Positions 9,410 to 23,699 of a DNA stretch of 64,000 nucleotides are shown here, piece by piece. A program made the position numbers and the translations under genes. The notes below the pieces were generated by a model, which searched no databases, was not told the DNA's origin, and worked only from the letters and a program-made list of their open reading frames with translations. The DNA is taken from positions 863,505-927,504 of the forward strand of contig SJOL01006478.1 of the NCBI GenBank assembly GCA_004794785.1, given 5' to 3'. Source of the DNA: Opisthorchis felineus. Taxonomy: Eukaryota; Platyhelminthes; Trematoda; Opisthorchiida; Opisthorchiidae. Every line of letters starts with the position of its first letter. Position 1 is the stretch's first letter.

Positions 9410-9814
9410 TTCTGCTAATCGAGCGACGACTGCTGTTGCTGACCTTGTAAGTACGTGACTCTGCCGGACCTTACAGCTTTTTCGATTGGTCAACTCCTGA
9501 GCGAGCAATTCGTGAGGCCAGAATCGTCGACCAATAAAATTCTGCTCTTTAGGATACCCATGAAATTCAGACGTATTTGAATAGCACGATTGACCCAAAC
9601 TATGATTGCACCACACAACACTAATATGTACATAAATGTAGGGTGTTTGGCAAGCTGACAATGTTTAATGTGGAATGACCATCCTCCTTACACACCAAAA
9701 TTAAGACAAGATTTCCATCCACCGAGTATCGGAACACAGAGTTCTGCGTGCGCTTTCTTACCAACTCCATGAGATTGCATTTGCTAGTGTACTGCAAACA
9801 CGTATATATGACGT
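9410..9814. other. Spacer between Gypsy element and right arm
   Basis: No recognisable gene. It does not correspond to the spacer beside the left arm. Confidence 0.4.
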
Positions 9815-10137
9815 TGATCGGGCGTGTAACAACAACATGGAACAACTTGACAACTACTCCATCCTGAGTTCACGTTGCGCGTGTCCAGTTCATTTCTGTC
9901 ATTCGGACAATCATTGGGACTATTGACCTCATGAGTGTGTGATCCAGACGATTCGTCACATTTTCCGGTTACTTTCAACTTGTTAGCCCCTGGAAAAACC
10001 AGTCCAAGGTGCTGCACCATTCGACTGATAGAATTTTGCACCTAACGTGTTTGTCTCGCATATGCTCATCTAAACATATGTCACACACAGCACCCATGCC
10101 TTTCGATTTCATCCGTATTGAATTCAGTGCCTTCGTG
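9815..10137 (-). repeat. Right arm of the ~325-bp inverted repeat
   Basis: Reverse complement of 5029-5357 with very few differences over about 310 bases. The two arms enclose about 4.5 kb. I found no clear target duplication outside the arms. Confidence 0.85.
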
Positions 10138-10646
10138 CCCGCCCTTTTCTCAACTTGTGCATTCATTATCCCGATTGAATAATCAGGTTTGTGAAATACA
10201 AACTAAGGCTGCGCCGTGCTCTATAACAATGGCATTAGATGGAAGGCTGTACACTGGCTGTGTTAGTCTTCAGAAGCTGTTAAAACGTTGCCCATCCTTA
10301 TGATATTCTTTTTGTTTGTATTCACTTCTTAGAAAATGGCGACGCGCTCATGAATGTTCATCAGAATCAAAGCGTTGTTGAGGCAAATAATTGCATTCGG
10401 GGGCATTGTTCTCCATTGTTCCTTACATCCTTCTCGCGAGCTCACTTTGCGATTTGTTCATGTGATGTATTTAGACAGAAGAAGCCAACAGGTTACTATG
10501 GCCACATAAATCAAACGGGTTAATCCAATGACAGAGGGCTATCTTTTGATCTCTCGGTGGGTTGATCAAATATGTTAGAGGGAAGTGGGTATGAAAAATA
10601 AGTTGTTCTTGGCTTTTCTTGCAACATTTTTCATCTTCCAACTCAC
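10138..10646. other. No gene seen
   Basis: No supported feature. Confidence 0.35.
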
Positions 10647-10718
10647 AATATGTTCCGTTGCATTCCGGGTTGATCAAAGGCACTCCACACATGTTACGCG
10701 TAAACTTTTCGAAAGTAT
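10647..10718 (-). CDS. Candidate short exon, cysteine-rich peptide
   Basis: On the minus strand the acceptor is a C-rich tract ending CCCAG and the donor is GTGAGT. The 72-base exon encodes a peptide ending CGVPLINPECNGTY, with two cysteines and an NGT glycosylation site. This suggests an extracellular protein. The family is not recognised. The frame stays open past the donor to 10471, so a longer exon is an alternative. Confidence 0.28.
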
Positions 10719-13700
10719 CTGGGGGGGGGAATAAGTGGTTCACCGTTTAGGATTAGGCTTCGTGCACAGTATTTATTCAACGACGTTAAATTATTTGGAT
10801 GATCAGAGAGTAAAATTGTTACTTAGCAAGTTTAGACGACATTCCAGGTTAGATTTGGCAAGTTCAATTCGGATTACAACAGTCCAGCCCATTAGCTCAG
10901 AAAAACGGGGAATTAGCATGTTACTCCGAATCGTTATGTTACTGGGAATTATGAATCATGTACAATTGAACAATGTTGGAATAAATTTGAGATGATACCT
11001 CGTGCGGAGAGTTTTAAGCCTCACAGCAAATGATCTTATGTGACGCACCATATGAATTAAGGGAACTGAAAAGCCGGAGAACTGACACAGAACTAACACC
11101 TCTAGCGGGTCTGCAACATTCAGGTAGGATTATGGGTAGACATCCTTTTTTAAGTTTTGGAGTTGGGAGAGTGAAATGGTCAGACGGCTGAAGGGAAAAA
11201 TATGCAAAATAATGTTTCGTGGTGTCAAATTTTGATGAACCCAAAATGCTGAATTTCGTACTGGAGATTTGCTGTCTCAGTAAGGTTTGGTGGATAGGAG
11301 TTTTGTGTAGCCGGCAGTTGAGAATGGGTGGAGATTGAGGAGTGATTTATTTTTGTCACAGTGCTACAGGGTCTCGCGGCATACTTTGGTAAGTCCAATG
11401 AAGGGTATCATTGCACGGACAATTTCTGAAACATTAATTCAAAGAACCAGAGGTTAGAATAATAAAATGTCGCAATACACTTAGTTGCAGCTCATATAGA
11501 TGATGCAAATGAAAGGGAAAGCAGTGCGTTCCGATAGCCGCTCAACTCAAATGAAACGGAAGTAGATCGATAGCCATTTTGATTTCCCTAACAATTTTGA
11601 CGCACAAATACAAAGACAATAAAAATAACTTTTGGACTGGTGCTTTTTTTCTGCCAGTGGTCGACATACCTCTGAGCATGATGAATGAAATGTGGAGCGT
11701 GAGTAGTTCCGTACAACTTGCAAATAGTCTTCCATGTAGTCAATTTCCAAACCAATGTACAAACGACTAGTCAGCTAGCTGCTCCTTAGAACTCGTTTAA
11801 TGCGGACCGGCATCCAGTGCTAAGCTATTTTTTAGGAAGGCAAGCACGTGTTGGGTTTTTCGGTTGCTTGAAAGCACTCATCAAGTATAATACGAGGTAG
11901 GACGCCGGGAATTTTTACCATGTCAGGATTCTTCCTTTATAACAGTCGTATACCAAAGCACGAAGAAAGATAGCGGACTGGGACAGCAAATAACATGAGC
12001 TAAAAACACAGTCCTATAGTGGAAGTAAAATTAGAAATATCTGTATCGGGTTTACACGCTAAAAAGCTACACGGCTACGTTGCTGCATCCCACACCTATC
12101 TGAAAAGCCGCTTTTTAATTCTCATTCTGGAATAGGTGCACTAAAACGGTGGATCTCCTGTTCATCATCAAGCATGGTTCTCCTGTCCGTTCTTGTTGAA
12201 GACCCCCTGCATTTCCTGTTTTTACTCTACAAACTTTTTTAAAATAAGGCAGAAATGAAAGGCAGGCTTGAAGTGAAATAGCATTATGCTTCAAAGTGAA
12301 ACCTGTGTCCAAATGAGTCAGAGCGGAAAACTGAAAAGACGGTGGACGAAGTTATGTTTCTTAAGCGAGCTAAGTTCTTGGGTTTTTGGCTCATTCTAAT
12401 ATTTTGTGGGAAAAATCATGCCGATAGAGCGTGGTGAGTATATTTCTGGGATGCAAAACGACAGTGCATTTAAGATGAATGTTTAATGGGCTGGTTTTGA
12501 GATAGAAAAATAGTCGGATTATTTTAATAGAGTGAAATCAGTTTGATCTCTCTGATGAACAAGGAAGTTAAATCAACCATGATAAAAAAATGCCAAACAA
12601 ATTCGGACCACCAGTAGGAATACACCAAGTGTTATCATAAAGGATAATAGGATTGTTAAAACATGGAATATTAGAACTGTTTCAAATTAAAGTCATATAA
12701 ATATCGCTAAAAAAACTGACTAAAAGCCAACGCATTCTTTGTTAATGAAATAAAATATCTGGTAGATGAATGCCTTTGTGCTGCCACACCTATTACGAAG
12801 TCGCACCTTTTGTTCAACCGCAAAAGCAGCTCAAATATGAAGATAGGCATCCATTTTAACTGCCAATTGGCAGAGTCGGCTTTTCGAATGCATACTTTTC
12901 CAAGCATAACTTCATTTCTTATCGGCAAGCCAAGTTTATCATTTCGGAGATTTGTCTCGTTAATTAGTGAACGTCACGTGAGAAGGAATCAATATTTCAG
13001 GGGAATTTAGCCGTCTGTGAGCAGTCCTCACAGAACTTCCCTTTGGTATATTTTCCCTTCGTACCAATTGCACGAAACGGTTTCTTACTGAACGACCAAA
13101 GCTTGATAAGTGGGATTGGTGTTGGACAGCGGGGAACGATTACAATTACTTGCCGTTTTTTGAGAACACGTAAATTTACACACGCTTATTGGAATTACCA
13201 TCAGGTTCATACAAATGACGAAATAAAAACACGAGAAACACGGGTCTTCTCGGAGGTTTTGCCTAGAGGAGCACAAGTAGGTGTTAGGCTCAGGGGTCAA
13301 TATTTTACTGAGAACTTCTAGCCCGAAAAATTCACCGAAATTCACCGACCACAGTAGATTGTGTGGTCAGCAAAATGATCCTGTATGCGAGAGTCCCCGC
13401 TATCACTTGAAAAAACATTTACACCAGTAGTATTGCGCACAAAGCTTAGGAGAATTGCAGTTAGGTTGGCTGAATTCCAAATATATTATCCAACTCCCCC
13501 GTGACGTAAGTTTACGCTGAGAAACTGATAATCCATGTGAATCCGGTTCTCTTTGTAGGAAAGTATCTGCACTGCGAACTTCCACGATGCTCAAAAAGAT
13601 TAAATCCGATGCAGTTAAGTTGCTTATTTGGACTTTTAAATCGTTTCACTACCAATAAGTTGATAGCAGCCTATTCAGGAAGGAAATACGACGGATGGCG

Positions 13701-14811
13701 CAGTGTTCATTCTGACACTTCGTTAGAACGGCATGTCAAAACCTCGTCACATATCATAAGCTTCGTGGTTGAAATTGACCTTTCATTGCGTGTCAGTTTA
13801 AGTTGTTCAAAATGTCAGCCGTCTACTCATTGCTGAAATATTGTGAGCTAAGTCACCACGGCAACTGGTGAAAATCATCCACGAGACACACTGGAGAAAG
13901 AAACAAGTTTCCAAGTCTCTCATAATTCCGGAATTGATTTGATTCGTTTATATCGACTGAATCATGTATGGATGCCCGGTTCTACTAAAATTAACTAACG
14001 TATTTAGCACATCACAATTTGTTTCTTTGTTATATTTATTTTACTCGACTGCGATACCCCTGTTAGAGATATGAGTCATACATATTTTGTAGGATCCCAG
14101 GCCTTTTATTCTTCGACAGTGGAATCCTCGGCCTAATAGGCACTTTTGCAAACATCTCCACACGGTTTCACAGTCAGGTTTCTGACGTTCTGACGAGATA
14201 AAATACAGTAGTAAGTACTATTATGGGTGAATAATGCACAGGCTGTGGAGGAGATACTCAACACAAAACAGAGAAATGTTATGGGAAAAAACCCCAGGAA
14301 TTAACTTGCCCTAAACTATTGAATTTGCAGTGTCTCGATGCCGTTGCGATGCATTGTTTCTTGGGGTTGTCGGGTTCAAAAGTGTTGTTTTTCAAGCAGC
14401 TGCCGACCCACACCGAAAGTCAGCCTCTCGAACTTCAGAAGGCAAAATGCTCCTACATTCTTGGTGGAAGAAAGCCTCAAAGATGTTTTAATTGGCAGCC
14501 ACTTTTCTTCATGTTTCGGCTACAAAATGCTCGTATAAAGACGGGCTCAGTTTTTTTTCCACCTGCACTGTTCTGCTGCTTTTGTAAAAGTAAGTCGTTT
14601 GGTATGTAAAACTGAATTCTTCGTAATCCAGGTCTTCTTTCATACGGCATAAAAGACACACCGTTGCAATTCTACGCATCTTCAGGGAACAACTTTTGCA
14701 GTTAGGGCTAAAAAGTTCATGTTGATTTTCCGGATTGATTAGTTGAATACTTTATTGATTATCTCTTGTTGCGGAATATACTGGGACACGTAAATTAGGC
14801 TGACAGCTTAC
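10719..14811. other. Long stretch without supported genes
   Basis: Several open frames of 60-100 codons on both strands (for example 12115-12312 minus, 13085-13345 minus, 13537-13836 plus, 14319-14609 plus). None shows a domain. The frame from 13559 plus has a fair acceptor (CTCTTTGTAG) but no convincing donor. Probably intronic or intergenic. Confidence 0.3.
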
Positions 14812-15034
14812 CCAGTACTTCCACTGTAAATTCAGAATCCTCTGGTTGTACCAACGTTCGGAGGATGCCTGTTAAAAGCGCGTGGATTTGGTTTTTCTCT
14901 GATGTCCGGAACCGTCTTGCCAGAGATAACAGGTCAAACGATACTTTCCAGTAAGGGCTCGCAGAAACAAAGTTCACTGGCATCAAATACCACACACAAT
15001 CGTAGATATCTGATTCCTTCAAAAATTTCGTCAG
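14812..15034 (-). CDS. Candidate exon, helical protein of unknown family
   Basis: On the minus strand, acceptor TCTGTGGTCAG is followed by 74 open codons up to donor GTAAGC. The peptide begins LTKFLKESDIYDC, has a mixed hydrophobic and charged pattern typical of helical repeats, and includes WKVSFDLLSLARRF and a segment ending EFTVEVLG. The frame also continues upstream of the acceptor without a stop. I cannot name a family. Length, composition and both splice sites together make this one of the better exon candidates. Confidence 0.4.
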
Positions 15035-15787
15035 CTGACCACAGAAGAGGGAAGAAAGCACAATTTTTCGACTTCTAAATAAATATCTCACACTACAGCA
15101 TTTTTCTCGACGAAAGTATTGATACTTTTGTAGACGTGACAGGTTACAAGCTCCACTTGATAGGCAAGAATTTCATTGACTAAAAGCTCTTACGCAGTAA
15201 AGTGTCCTCAGATCCATATAAAGAAATGTTACATAGTACCACTGCACTATCTATTACTAGAACTTCACTATTTCACGTAAACAGCGTGGACCGATATACG
15301 TGCCCACGGCAGTAACAATTCTTCCCTTATTTATAAGGTATACAAATATCTAGAATGCTCACAAAGAGCAAAAAAAACCGGCTGCAAACTTGATGTAAGG
15401 ATATATATCTGGGAAGCCGTGCTAATGAAATTACTCAGCTAGTATTGTTCCATCAGTGATAAACCTAACGCCATTAGGAGATATCGTTCACACCACAAGT
15501 TTAGTAATACATATATTACTGCAAAAACTCGGCCATAAATATGGGACACCGCTAACAATCTGTGATCGGACTCATCCTCTAGCTCACAGTGTTACGATGT
15601 TTTATTCAGGTACGTCATTCCGAGGATGTTTTTGCCTAGTTGATATGGTTTGAAGTTATTTCACTCACCTTTTACGCCTTAAGGTAATTTATTTTTTCTT
15701 TGCAACGGTTCGGTTTCTGAGATTTACGAGTTACTTAGCTAGGAACTTCGACTGCGTTTTAGCCTGCATAAACAACCAATGGCCTAC

Positions 15788-15957
15788 CCTCCCAAACAAC
15801 TTCACATAAGTAAACTCCACAAAGTCACGATTCGTCATAGGGTGGTGGTCTTGCGAAGAATTTGTAAACCGCCCTCCAACTAGAAGATAATCATTTAACC
15901 GATTGGGTGAATTAGGTGCTTTGGAGACACGGACAGTGATGAAGTTTGGTAGGATTT
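15788..15957 (-). CDS. Candidate exon, unknown protein
   Basis: Acceptor GATGCTTTCCCAG and a weaker donor GTAGGC enclose 56 open codons, while the other two frames contain stops. The peptide starts ILPNFITVRVSKAPNSPNR and contains an NSS glycosylation site followed by HHP. It looks like a soluble or extracellular domain. Its entry phase does not match the exit phase of the candidate at 16177-16274, so either another exon lies between or one call is wrong. Confidence 0.35.
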
Positions 15958-16176
15958 CTGGGAAAGCATCACAACGTTGAATTAAAATCACTTATTTGTT
16001 TCATGGTTCTGTTTGACAGAACTAGGATGTGTAATACACTTTAGGTGGTCACAGTCTAGTGTCGAGAGTTATGGATGATCTCCACCGATTGCGGTAGAAG
16101 TGCTTTGCAGCTTTTATTACTTGAAGGATGATTGTGCAAAAGGTCCAGTTAAAATCGTAATGCAATAGTAACTTAC

Positions 16177-16274
16177 CACGGCCACCGAAGATCTATAGGC
16201 GTCAGCATTTTTGACCATCTGAACCACGGGAGCAACAGAGGAAGTTTCCCTTGACTGAAGTTTGACCAAGACAT
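16177..16274 (-). CDS. Candidate exon, unknown protein
   Basis: Acceptor CTGTTCTTCTTTAG and donor GTAAGT are both strong. The favoured frame gives 32 codons starting VLVKLQSRETSSVAPVV, hydrophilic and plausible. A second frame is also open but is rich in tryptophan and looks less natural. Confidence 0.38.
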
Positions 16275-16540
16275 CTAAAGAAGAACAGTGATTCTGGTGT
16301 ATGATCATTTCGATGAAATGATTGAACAAGAGAGGAATACCGAATCAAATGATTATCAACATCGTATTAGAGCAAACGTGCTTAACGTCACAGATCCACG
16401 CCATCGTAAGGATCGGCCAAAAACTTCCAATATTAACTGATAAACAATGGTGCGCAAACGGTAATGGGAGTGAAGCCAAATAATAATGATACATGCATAA
16501 AGCTCTCGAAGTGAACTGCCCATAAAGTCGCTGAAAACAG

Positions 16541-16790
16541 TTAGGTACCCCACGATAGTTTTTACCAATCTTTAGGTTCATCAGGTAGACAGAGTAACCA
16601 AATTTCCGTCAAATTTATGTTCCTTCAACAAAATAAACTGAAATATCTGAAGCACTGCAAAGCTGAAGCATAAGGTGGCTTTCGTACAACACATTTATTT
16701 GAGTTATATGATAAATGAGATGAGTGGCTGGCATTCAGATTAGTGCATTCCTAAAATTAAATTGGTGTGCAAACGAGCACATTTCGTGGA
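16541..16790. mobile_element. Decayed hammerhead repeat copy
   Basis: On the minus strand, 16541-16596 keeps CTGATGA (16578-16584 region) and the helix I strands (GTCTAC and CGTGGGG), but GAAA has become AAAA and the helix III ACCGGT is changed to AACTAT. The plus-strand sequence at 16660-16790 (GCATAAGGTGG, ATAAATGAGA, GTGCAAACGAG) matches the body of the repeat at 4290-4410. A relic that should not cleave. Confidence 0.6.
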
Positions 16791-19700
16791 AAGAATAACT
16801 CTTCCAACTGTGTAAGAGATAATCAGATAATTCACGCGTTTTTCAAGAAATACTCCTATGCATTTTTATTTCAAGGTTGCATAACTGAAACCGGTGATAT
16901 GTGTTCATATCACCCTCTTTTGAAGCGATCTCCTGTCTGGGCGTTTTTTTCTGGCGCATCCATATTAAAACCCGGAGGTAGTGGACTCGAATGCGATGCT
17001 CCTAAGGGCTCATCAGCATAACCTTAGCCTTATAGGAGTACCAATCCAGGGAAACTGACAGGCGACTCAAAAGCGCAGCGGTTCGCCCAAGGATATAACA
17101 GTGTTCTATTCCGTAATAGGACTTACTACTGCATATGCGCCTGCTTCACAACTGGAAATTCTGTGCTGTCAAGGCTTGTAATTATTGACAAAACTCGAGT
17201 TCATGAACTGCGAGAACATCGGATGTTAGACCGACACCGGTTAGACTTACGTAAACGATGATACTTATAGGTGACTGATATATTCCGAGAAAATGATCGA
17301 CCCAAATCAGTCCATGGATCTTTAATTCACTAAAACATTTGCAACGTTGACTTGCAAAGCATCCCACTTTCAGTTTGACGAAATGCGGAACGTCAACCCA
17401 CCACCCAATTAAGTTGCCGTTTGGGCAGCTTTCACCCGTGAAACTTTGAAAAATGGAGCTAATAACTTTTCTGCACTTAAATCCCTTGTTCTTTCATACA
17501 GAGTTGAGTGAGATTTGTTGTCGTTTGAATATTCATCCATAGTACACAGAATAGATGCGAAAAGATAGACGGCATTTTGGGCTAAAGTACCACGGATTAT
17601 TGGACAGCAAACTCCACGATTTTAATTGGGGGGCTGAAACAAATATAAGTCAGTTGTAGGAGTGCTTTCTTCACAAGAATCTTGAGTATATTTGCATTGC
17701 GTGAAGGCTGTCCTTTTTTCTTCCGTGGAGTTTGTATGACGTCCCGGTACCATAAGCTTAGCCTCATCGTAAATTTGGGTTTGCTGGACCGTATTGCTTA
17801 TGTTCCTCGGTACCTGATAATCAGCTGCATCGCTGGAAGGTGGACCTGAATAATTGTACTTCATTACAATGTGCCCATTTTTCGAGATTGTATTTGGGGA
17901 AAGAATGGTTTCAGTTAACCTGACTGCTCGACATGGGAAAGAACTAAGGGAAGACTGGCATACGGCTTTTTCAATTTTGATGAATTATAACAACCTGCAA
18001 ATAATTCCAGCACCTGACACCCAAGCAGCTTATTTAGCAGTGCTTTCTGGAAAGCCTGGTTTAAACAATTGCTTCAAATGCTTTTGAATTGAAGACCAGG
18101 GGACCAATTGTAGCGGAATCCAGGGTCTAGTGGATTGAATGTTGCCAATGTGAAGGCCTCACGATTTGAAGGACAGCGGCTTCAGTTACAATGGACTGAA
18201 TATGAGAAATTACGCTTTAAAAACTGAATGTAAACCAGCCAAGATGAGTTCCAACTATTGGTTGCAACAATTTTGGTCCGGAATTTTCTACGAGAGGACA
18301 AGTTATGACGAACCTAGTTCAACTGGGCAACTGATTGAGTTCGCTGAAGAAATACATCCTACTACCTTGCTCAAAATCCACACAAATCATGACAACGCAA
18401 AAATATGTTGTTTAGGTTTTTACTGTTTTTGGAGAGTGGAAAAGTGCATGCTTGTGAAAAAATCGTACGTTTTTAAACTCACCTATAGTACGATACCCAA
18501 ACCGAATCCAATCGTTTCCAACGTGAAGACACCAAAATAGTTTTTCTGGATCGGAAATGAAAATGCACACCATTTGGATAAATTTACAGAAATGAAAGTA
18601 AATTTCTTGGCTTGGGTTTATTGAAATTCTATTGAATACACAGCACATAGAAATAAAAAACCGTGCAAGAAGTAGCGTATGTGCTGCAAAGATTTCTAGG
18701 TGGTAAGGATCCATTCAGAATAATTTCATGTATTCGCTGTCAAAAAAATAACGCAGCAGTATCGGAAAGATTCGAGTCTGTACGGACGTATGCAAGCCAT
18801 ATCAGTAGCTCACTTTGAACAGTTTAGTGCTGAATTATTTGATATGCTTGGCAACCTTGACACAAGCATATTGCCAGAGTGTAGATAACGCAGGCAGTTA
18901 GTATGGGCACCAATTCATTTCAGTTTTTAGCTATTGGTTGGTGTGTACGTCCGCATTCAACAGCGGCTAATAATGTTGCTTATATTAAATGAACTCTGTT
19001 GAATTCTGCTGGGGCACTCTTGGTCCTGTGGAATGTTCGTCTGCTCGACTACTTTCAAATATGAACATTTGCACTTCAGTCACGTTTACCTGAGGAATGA
19101 TCAGCTACCATCAAGCTTTCGTCAAAATGTTGCAAACGCCTTCAAATCCGTTGACAAAAGGATGTCAAGACAGGCAGATAGCACCACATGCAGAGCCGTA
19201 TTAGGCAGATGAATGAGATCGTGTTACAAACCATTTGTTTGCCCCAACCCCCTTTGAATCGCTTCTAACCATCTGGGCTAAGCTTTGAATGTAAAGTCCA
19301 AATCCAGCTTCGGAGCAAACACGGAGTTCGTGCGTGAGCTTTTAGATGTGTTGTTTAGATATAGTAATTTATCTTATCCTTGACAGAACATACTACTCCC
19401 AGGGTTGCTGAATATCACATAAGTTGTTTTACAAACGCCTCATCGTAAATTACCTTGACATAGATCCGAACCCTAAGATGGGTGTGTAATACAGATAACC
19501 TCCAGAGGTTCATCTTATAGTCGGCGAGAATCGGACTAGAGATGAAGATTTTTATCACGTTCATCAACAAAAAGACGGGTGATTCAAATTATCCAAACAA
19601 ACAGTACCCCCTAGGCAGTCACTTGCCGACTTCTTGTGAGAACCGGTTCATACCTGAGTGCCAGTAGGCTCAATGGTAAGTAAAAAGAATCCTGGATGAC

Positions 19701-22700
19701 ATCCGAAACTCTGACTCCAAGTTCTGGTCAAGGGTGTTAAGTGTGAACATCTTTGTTGCTTTGGGCGTACTACTGAATTCTCTGACGTAGTCAGCCTCAA
19801 CCAACAAACGCATTCATCTTCCATGTTCTCCGAAAATCTCTCGGTGTTTTTCAGAACATATACACCCATATAAAAGCCGGAACTGTGTTGAACTTGGATA
19901 CAGACGATTGCGGTTGTGGTAGAACTTTGTGAACACGTGAAAATACGTTCAAACACCCATTTACATATTAATGTGGCGCTGAAGACCAACTTAACGGAAT
20001 TCCTAGTTGATTATATCTTCCAAATAAATATGTTGCATACGTGTGCTCTCCGGCTTAAGTTGGATCGATATTTAATACATCTAGTTGACTATACTTATGT
20101 GATACTCTTAATGAGGTTTTGGATCAGATTGCCACAAATGACGTCCTATGAGGAACGACACGTAATTACCTCATCATCGCGTTGTTGGTGCTGGCTAGCG
20201 TACATTGACAATTCCCAATGACATAATTTTAAAGGCACTGCGGTTTATTGCTCTTGAAGGATGATATTTTTGTAAAATCACGTCGTTACTCCGTTTCTCT
20301 TACCTTAGTGTTCCTTGTTTCACGGATTGAAAGCTTTGCTACATCGCCCCTGACTTTATTTGATATCGCGAAATATCGTTATTTTCACTCTCATCAGGTC
20401 AGTTCCTTGTGTTCAGTTGTTATGCATTTGTTCAATAGTCCAGCTTGCCTTATTATATTTAGGTGACAGAGTCGACAACTTCATCGTGTCTACATGTTTC
20501 AACATTTATTAGTAAGGCCGGAAGTCTAGACAAAATGATGTATCCCAGTTAATGACCACATATTTAAGTTAAATTTCACTGAAGAGCAATGAGACGCGGA
20601 AAATTCATGCTGCAAATCGTGCACCAGACACACTAAATTTGGAAACATCTCTAAAGGCCCTTAATCAAATGCCCCGCTCATAAGCAATTGCATGTTTCAC
20701 GAAAGATTGCGACGATTTTGCCAGTTCGCTGCATTCGCTGTTCCAATCAGATGCTCAGAGACAGTTGTAAACAATAATGTATGGGTATTATTAGCAGAGT
20801 TGATGAATTTAATACCTACAGTTGTACAAAAAGAATATGTTTACATGTCCTGACATCCCGGTTTACAGCGCTTCCTCATTCAGTGCAGCCGAGCATCGTA
20901 CATTTGCACAGACAAATGAATGTCCTTCAAATGAACCGGTTTCAGTCTAATAGGCTTCCAGTCATTGGGTCCAAATCCAAGACTTTATAAATTGTAACCT
21001 TTAGGCTTAGACAGAATTCAGCTTCAATCTCCCGTGACGGAAAAAAACAAACCATCGTACGCTACTCACCACTTAGGTCCGGCAGGTTATCAGCTCTCCT
21101 TTTCAGATCTGATAACAACAAAAATGCGAGCAACTATAAGTAAAATTCATAAAACACCAGTAATCAGGTTACGTAATCTGGTAATATTAGTGAAGCGCAC
21201 TCACCTGTCAAAACCGGTCCTGTCAGAAAGCATCTTATTCCTAAAAAATAGATGACATTGCATGTCTATTAAAACGGTTCCATGCACTGGTTGGAGATAG
21301 GAGAGTTAAGACAAGGCCTGGTGCACTTGAACACAGCACACAAATCACGTATTTTGAGACCAACTGCGTGTACTTCGTTGTTTTGTGTACAGGTATATCA
21401 CAACGTCAGTTTCTAGATATTCACTTTAAAAACAACACTGTCGATCAGGCATTAGTCTTCCGGAATGTAACTATATTTTTCATGGTCCAGGTCTGTAATT
21501 TAGTAGGGGTCAGACCTGTCTGATTGCCAAGGGCAATTCTGGACGCTTCTCCGAAAGCTACAGTTCAGAAGACGGAGTAGAGGGGTATGTACTAGTTCTG
21601 CAAATGGCAAATGAAAAGTTAAATGAAGTGTGAATGTGACCCAAAGACATGTTCGCAGTGCTTTTATCGATCAGCAAGATTCTAAGTCAGGCTCCTCAAA
21701 ATAACCTTGTATGCGAAACATTCTTTGAGGTAATGACTCTTGCCGTGGTTTTGATGAAGTCCGCCAGATCACCACGAATCCTGTCTAATATATAATCCAC
21801 GCGTTCACGTCTCGCGGTTAGTGCGCTTAAATTAAATGTTAACTTAATGCAATTCGTTTAATCACCCAGTACTAATGCAACGGGTAAAATTGACCTAGTG
21901 ATTTACGAGCCGCTATCCGATTATCAAAACAAAAGACAAGAGTCACATCATCAGATGTCACAAGAAGTTTCCGAGAGAGTTCGTAAACAAACCTCACCCG
22001 AAGACACATCTGATGGGATTCGGATAGGCCAAGCTCAAATATTATTTGGGCATCAGACCGATAAATCACCCAGAAACTGTGACAAATAAACAACCAAAAT
22101 AGGCCGAGGTTACTTCGTTCTATCACCATTAGTCGGCGCACCAATAATGGACCACTGTGCTTTTCCAAACGGCGATTCACTGAAGACGCCACCTCGTGTT
22201 TTACAAGGACTTCTGAAACCAAGCTAGATTATTCGGGTGACCAATCAACGACCATTCATGAAACGTTTGCTACCTACACTGTCTTGCTAGCAAATCCAGC
22301 AATTGTTTTTCACATAAGTGTCAAGTAAAGGCTTGCTATTTCGGCCTACCTGGAGCTACAGGGTATTGGAGAAGTATATAGCTCAAATTTCTGCTGCAGT
22401 GCGAGTTACAAAATTGCTTGTTGTCATCCATCTTATGTGCTTGAAAATTATTGTATGAAAATGTGAATATGAACCATTGGCTGGCATAGATAAGGCACAG
22501 TAAACCTCATAGTATAGAAAGCTATACGCATTTTACTTTCTGTCTGGCCTCAATATCTTAAAGAACAGTATTTTATCGATCTTAGGGATTAACAGCAATG
22601 TAATTTGTGTCTCAAAATACCTACTTCCGACCAAATGCTTACAGAATAATTTATAATTGTTCCAATGTTTATATGCATACAACTCCTACGTGGAGGCAGT

Positions 22701-23699
22701 CCGAACTTGTATTGTCACACTCAACGAACCACCAAAAGGCCAGAAAGATCCCAAAATAGTAGTGTGAGAAACCGGACCTCACGGAGGTCTGCAGAATGGC
22801 CGACTAACACGGCCGTTCCATAGGAAGTAAGTTTACCTGAGGCATATATCTTTCGTATCACATGGTGAGCATTATGAACTGGACGTTACGGATTATTTTG
22901 CTTCAAGCCACTCACTTCTTGGCAAACTCTGTATTTTCCTGACTGTAAAAGTAAGTTGTACATTTGATGATTGTGAGTTTGATAAAGTACAGGATATAAC
23001 TGACCGGATCAAGAGACTTTAGGAGGATTTTGCATGCGATATCTACAATTTTGTACATAAACTGGTGCCAAATCCAATAGAATTACGAAGCTTTTGACGT
23101 AGCCAAGTTTTTCATTCAAGATTAGCTATACCTACTTTAAATATACTCAAAAGGCCGAATGCCGTTCGTGAGACGTGTTAATAGCTGACTAGTGTTTGGT
23201 CGATCGATGCGTCCCCCCATCATTCTTTGAATGTTTTCGCATTATGATCTCTCAGCAAATTGAACGAAAATTCGTTGCTAAATATATATTTTTTGCTTCA
23301 GAGGCTACATCCTGAAGGGTTACTACCCAGTTTACATTAGTTTTGGAACGAATCTCACTCAAACTTACTTTCATGTTTTAATTTATTGTTCTCAATCAAA
23401 TCAAAACAGGTTGTGAGTACGTTCTGTCATGAGCAGACTAAATACCCATCAGCACCGCAGCCTACGCTAGTTAGGGTTACAAAAAACTTTCAGGAAATTC
23501 CACGGTGCATTAAACAAAAGTCACCTTGTAGACGGAAGTCATTTCAGCGAAGGTTTAAACTGGCATATATTCAATGCACATTTCACTCCACTTTCTAGAG
23601 CATACGTTTACTCACTTCTGTGCTTTTGCAAGTTTTTTCTTACCTCCTCATTGCACTCTTGTTGAGCAACATCGCTAGGTTTATCCATGACGGGTGTTG
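16791..23699. other. Long stretch without supported genes
   Basis: Contains open frames of up to 124 codons (18166-18540 plus, 19648-19989 minus, 21872-22222 minus) without domains or paired splice signals. A serine-, threonine- and asparagine-rich frame at 17622-17864 minus looks somewhat protein-like but no exon boundary decides it. Likely introns or intergenic DNA with old repeats. Confidence 0.3.

Noticed and set aside
16990..17022. Minus-strand GCTGATGAGCCCTTAGGAGC resembling a hammerhead strand
   Set aside because: No GAAA, no helix III and no helix I partner follow. The match is limited to one strand.
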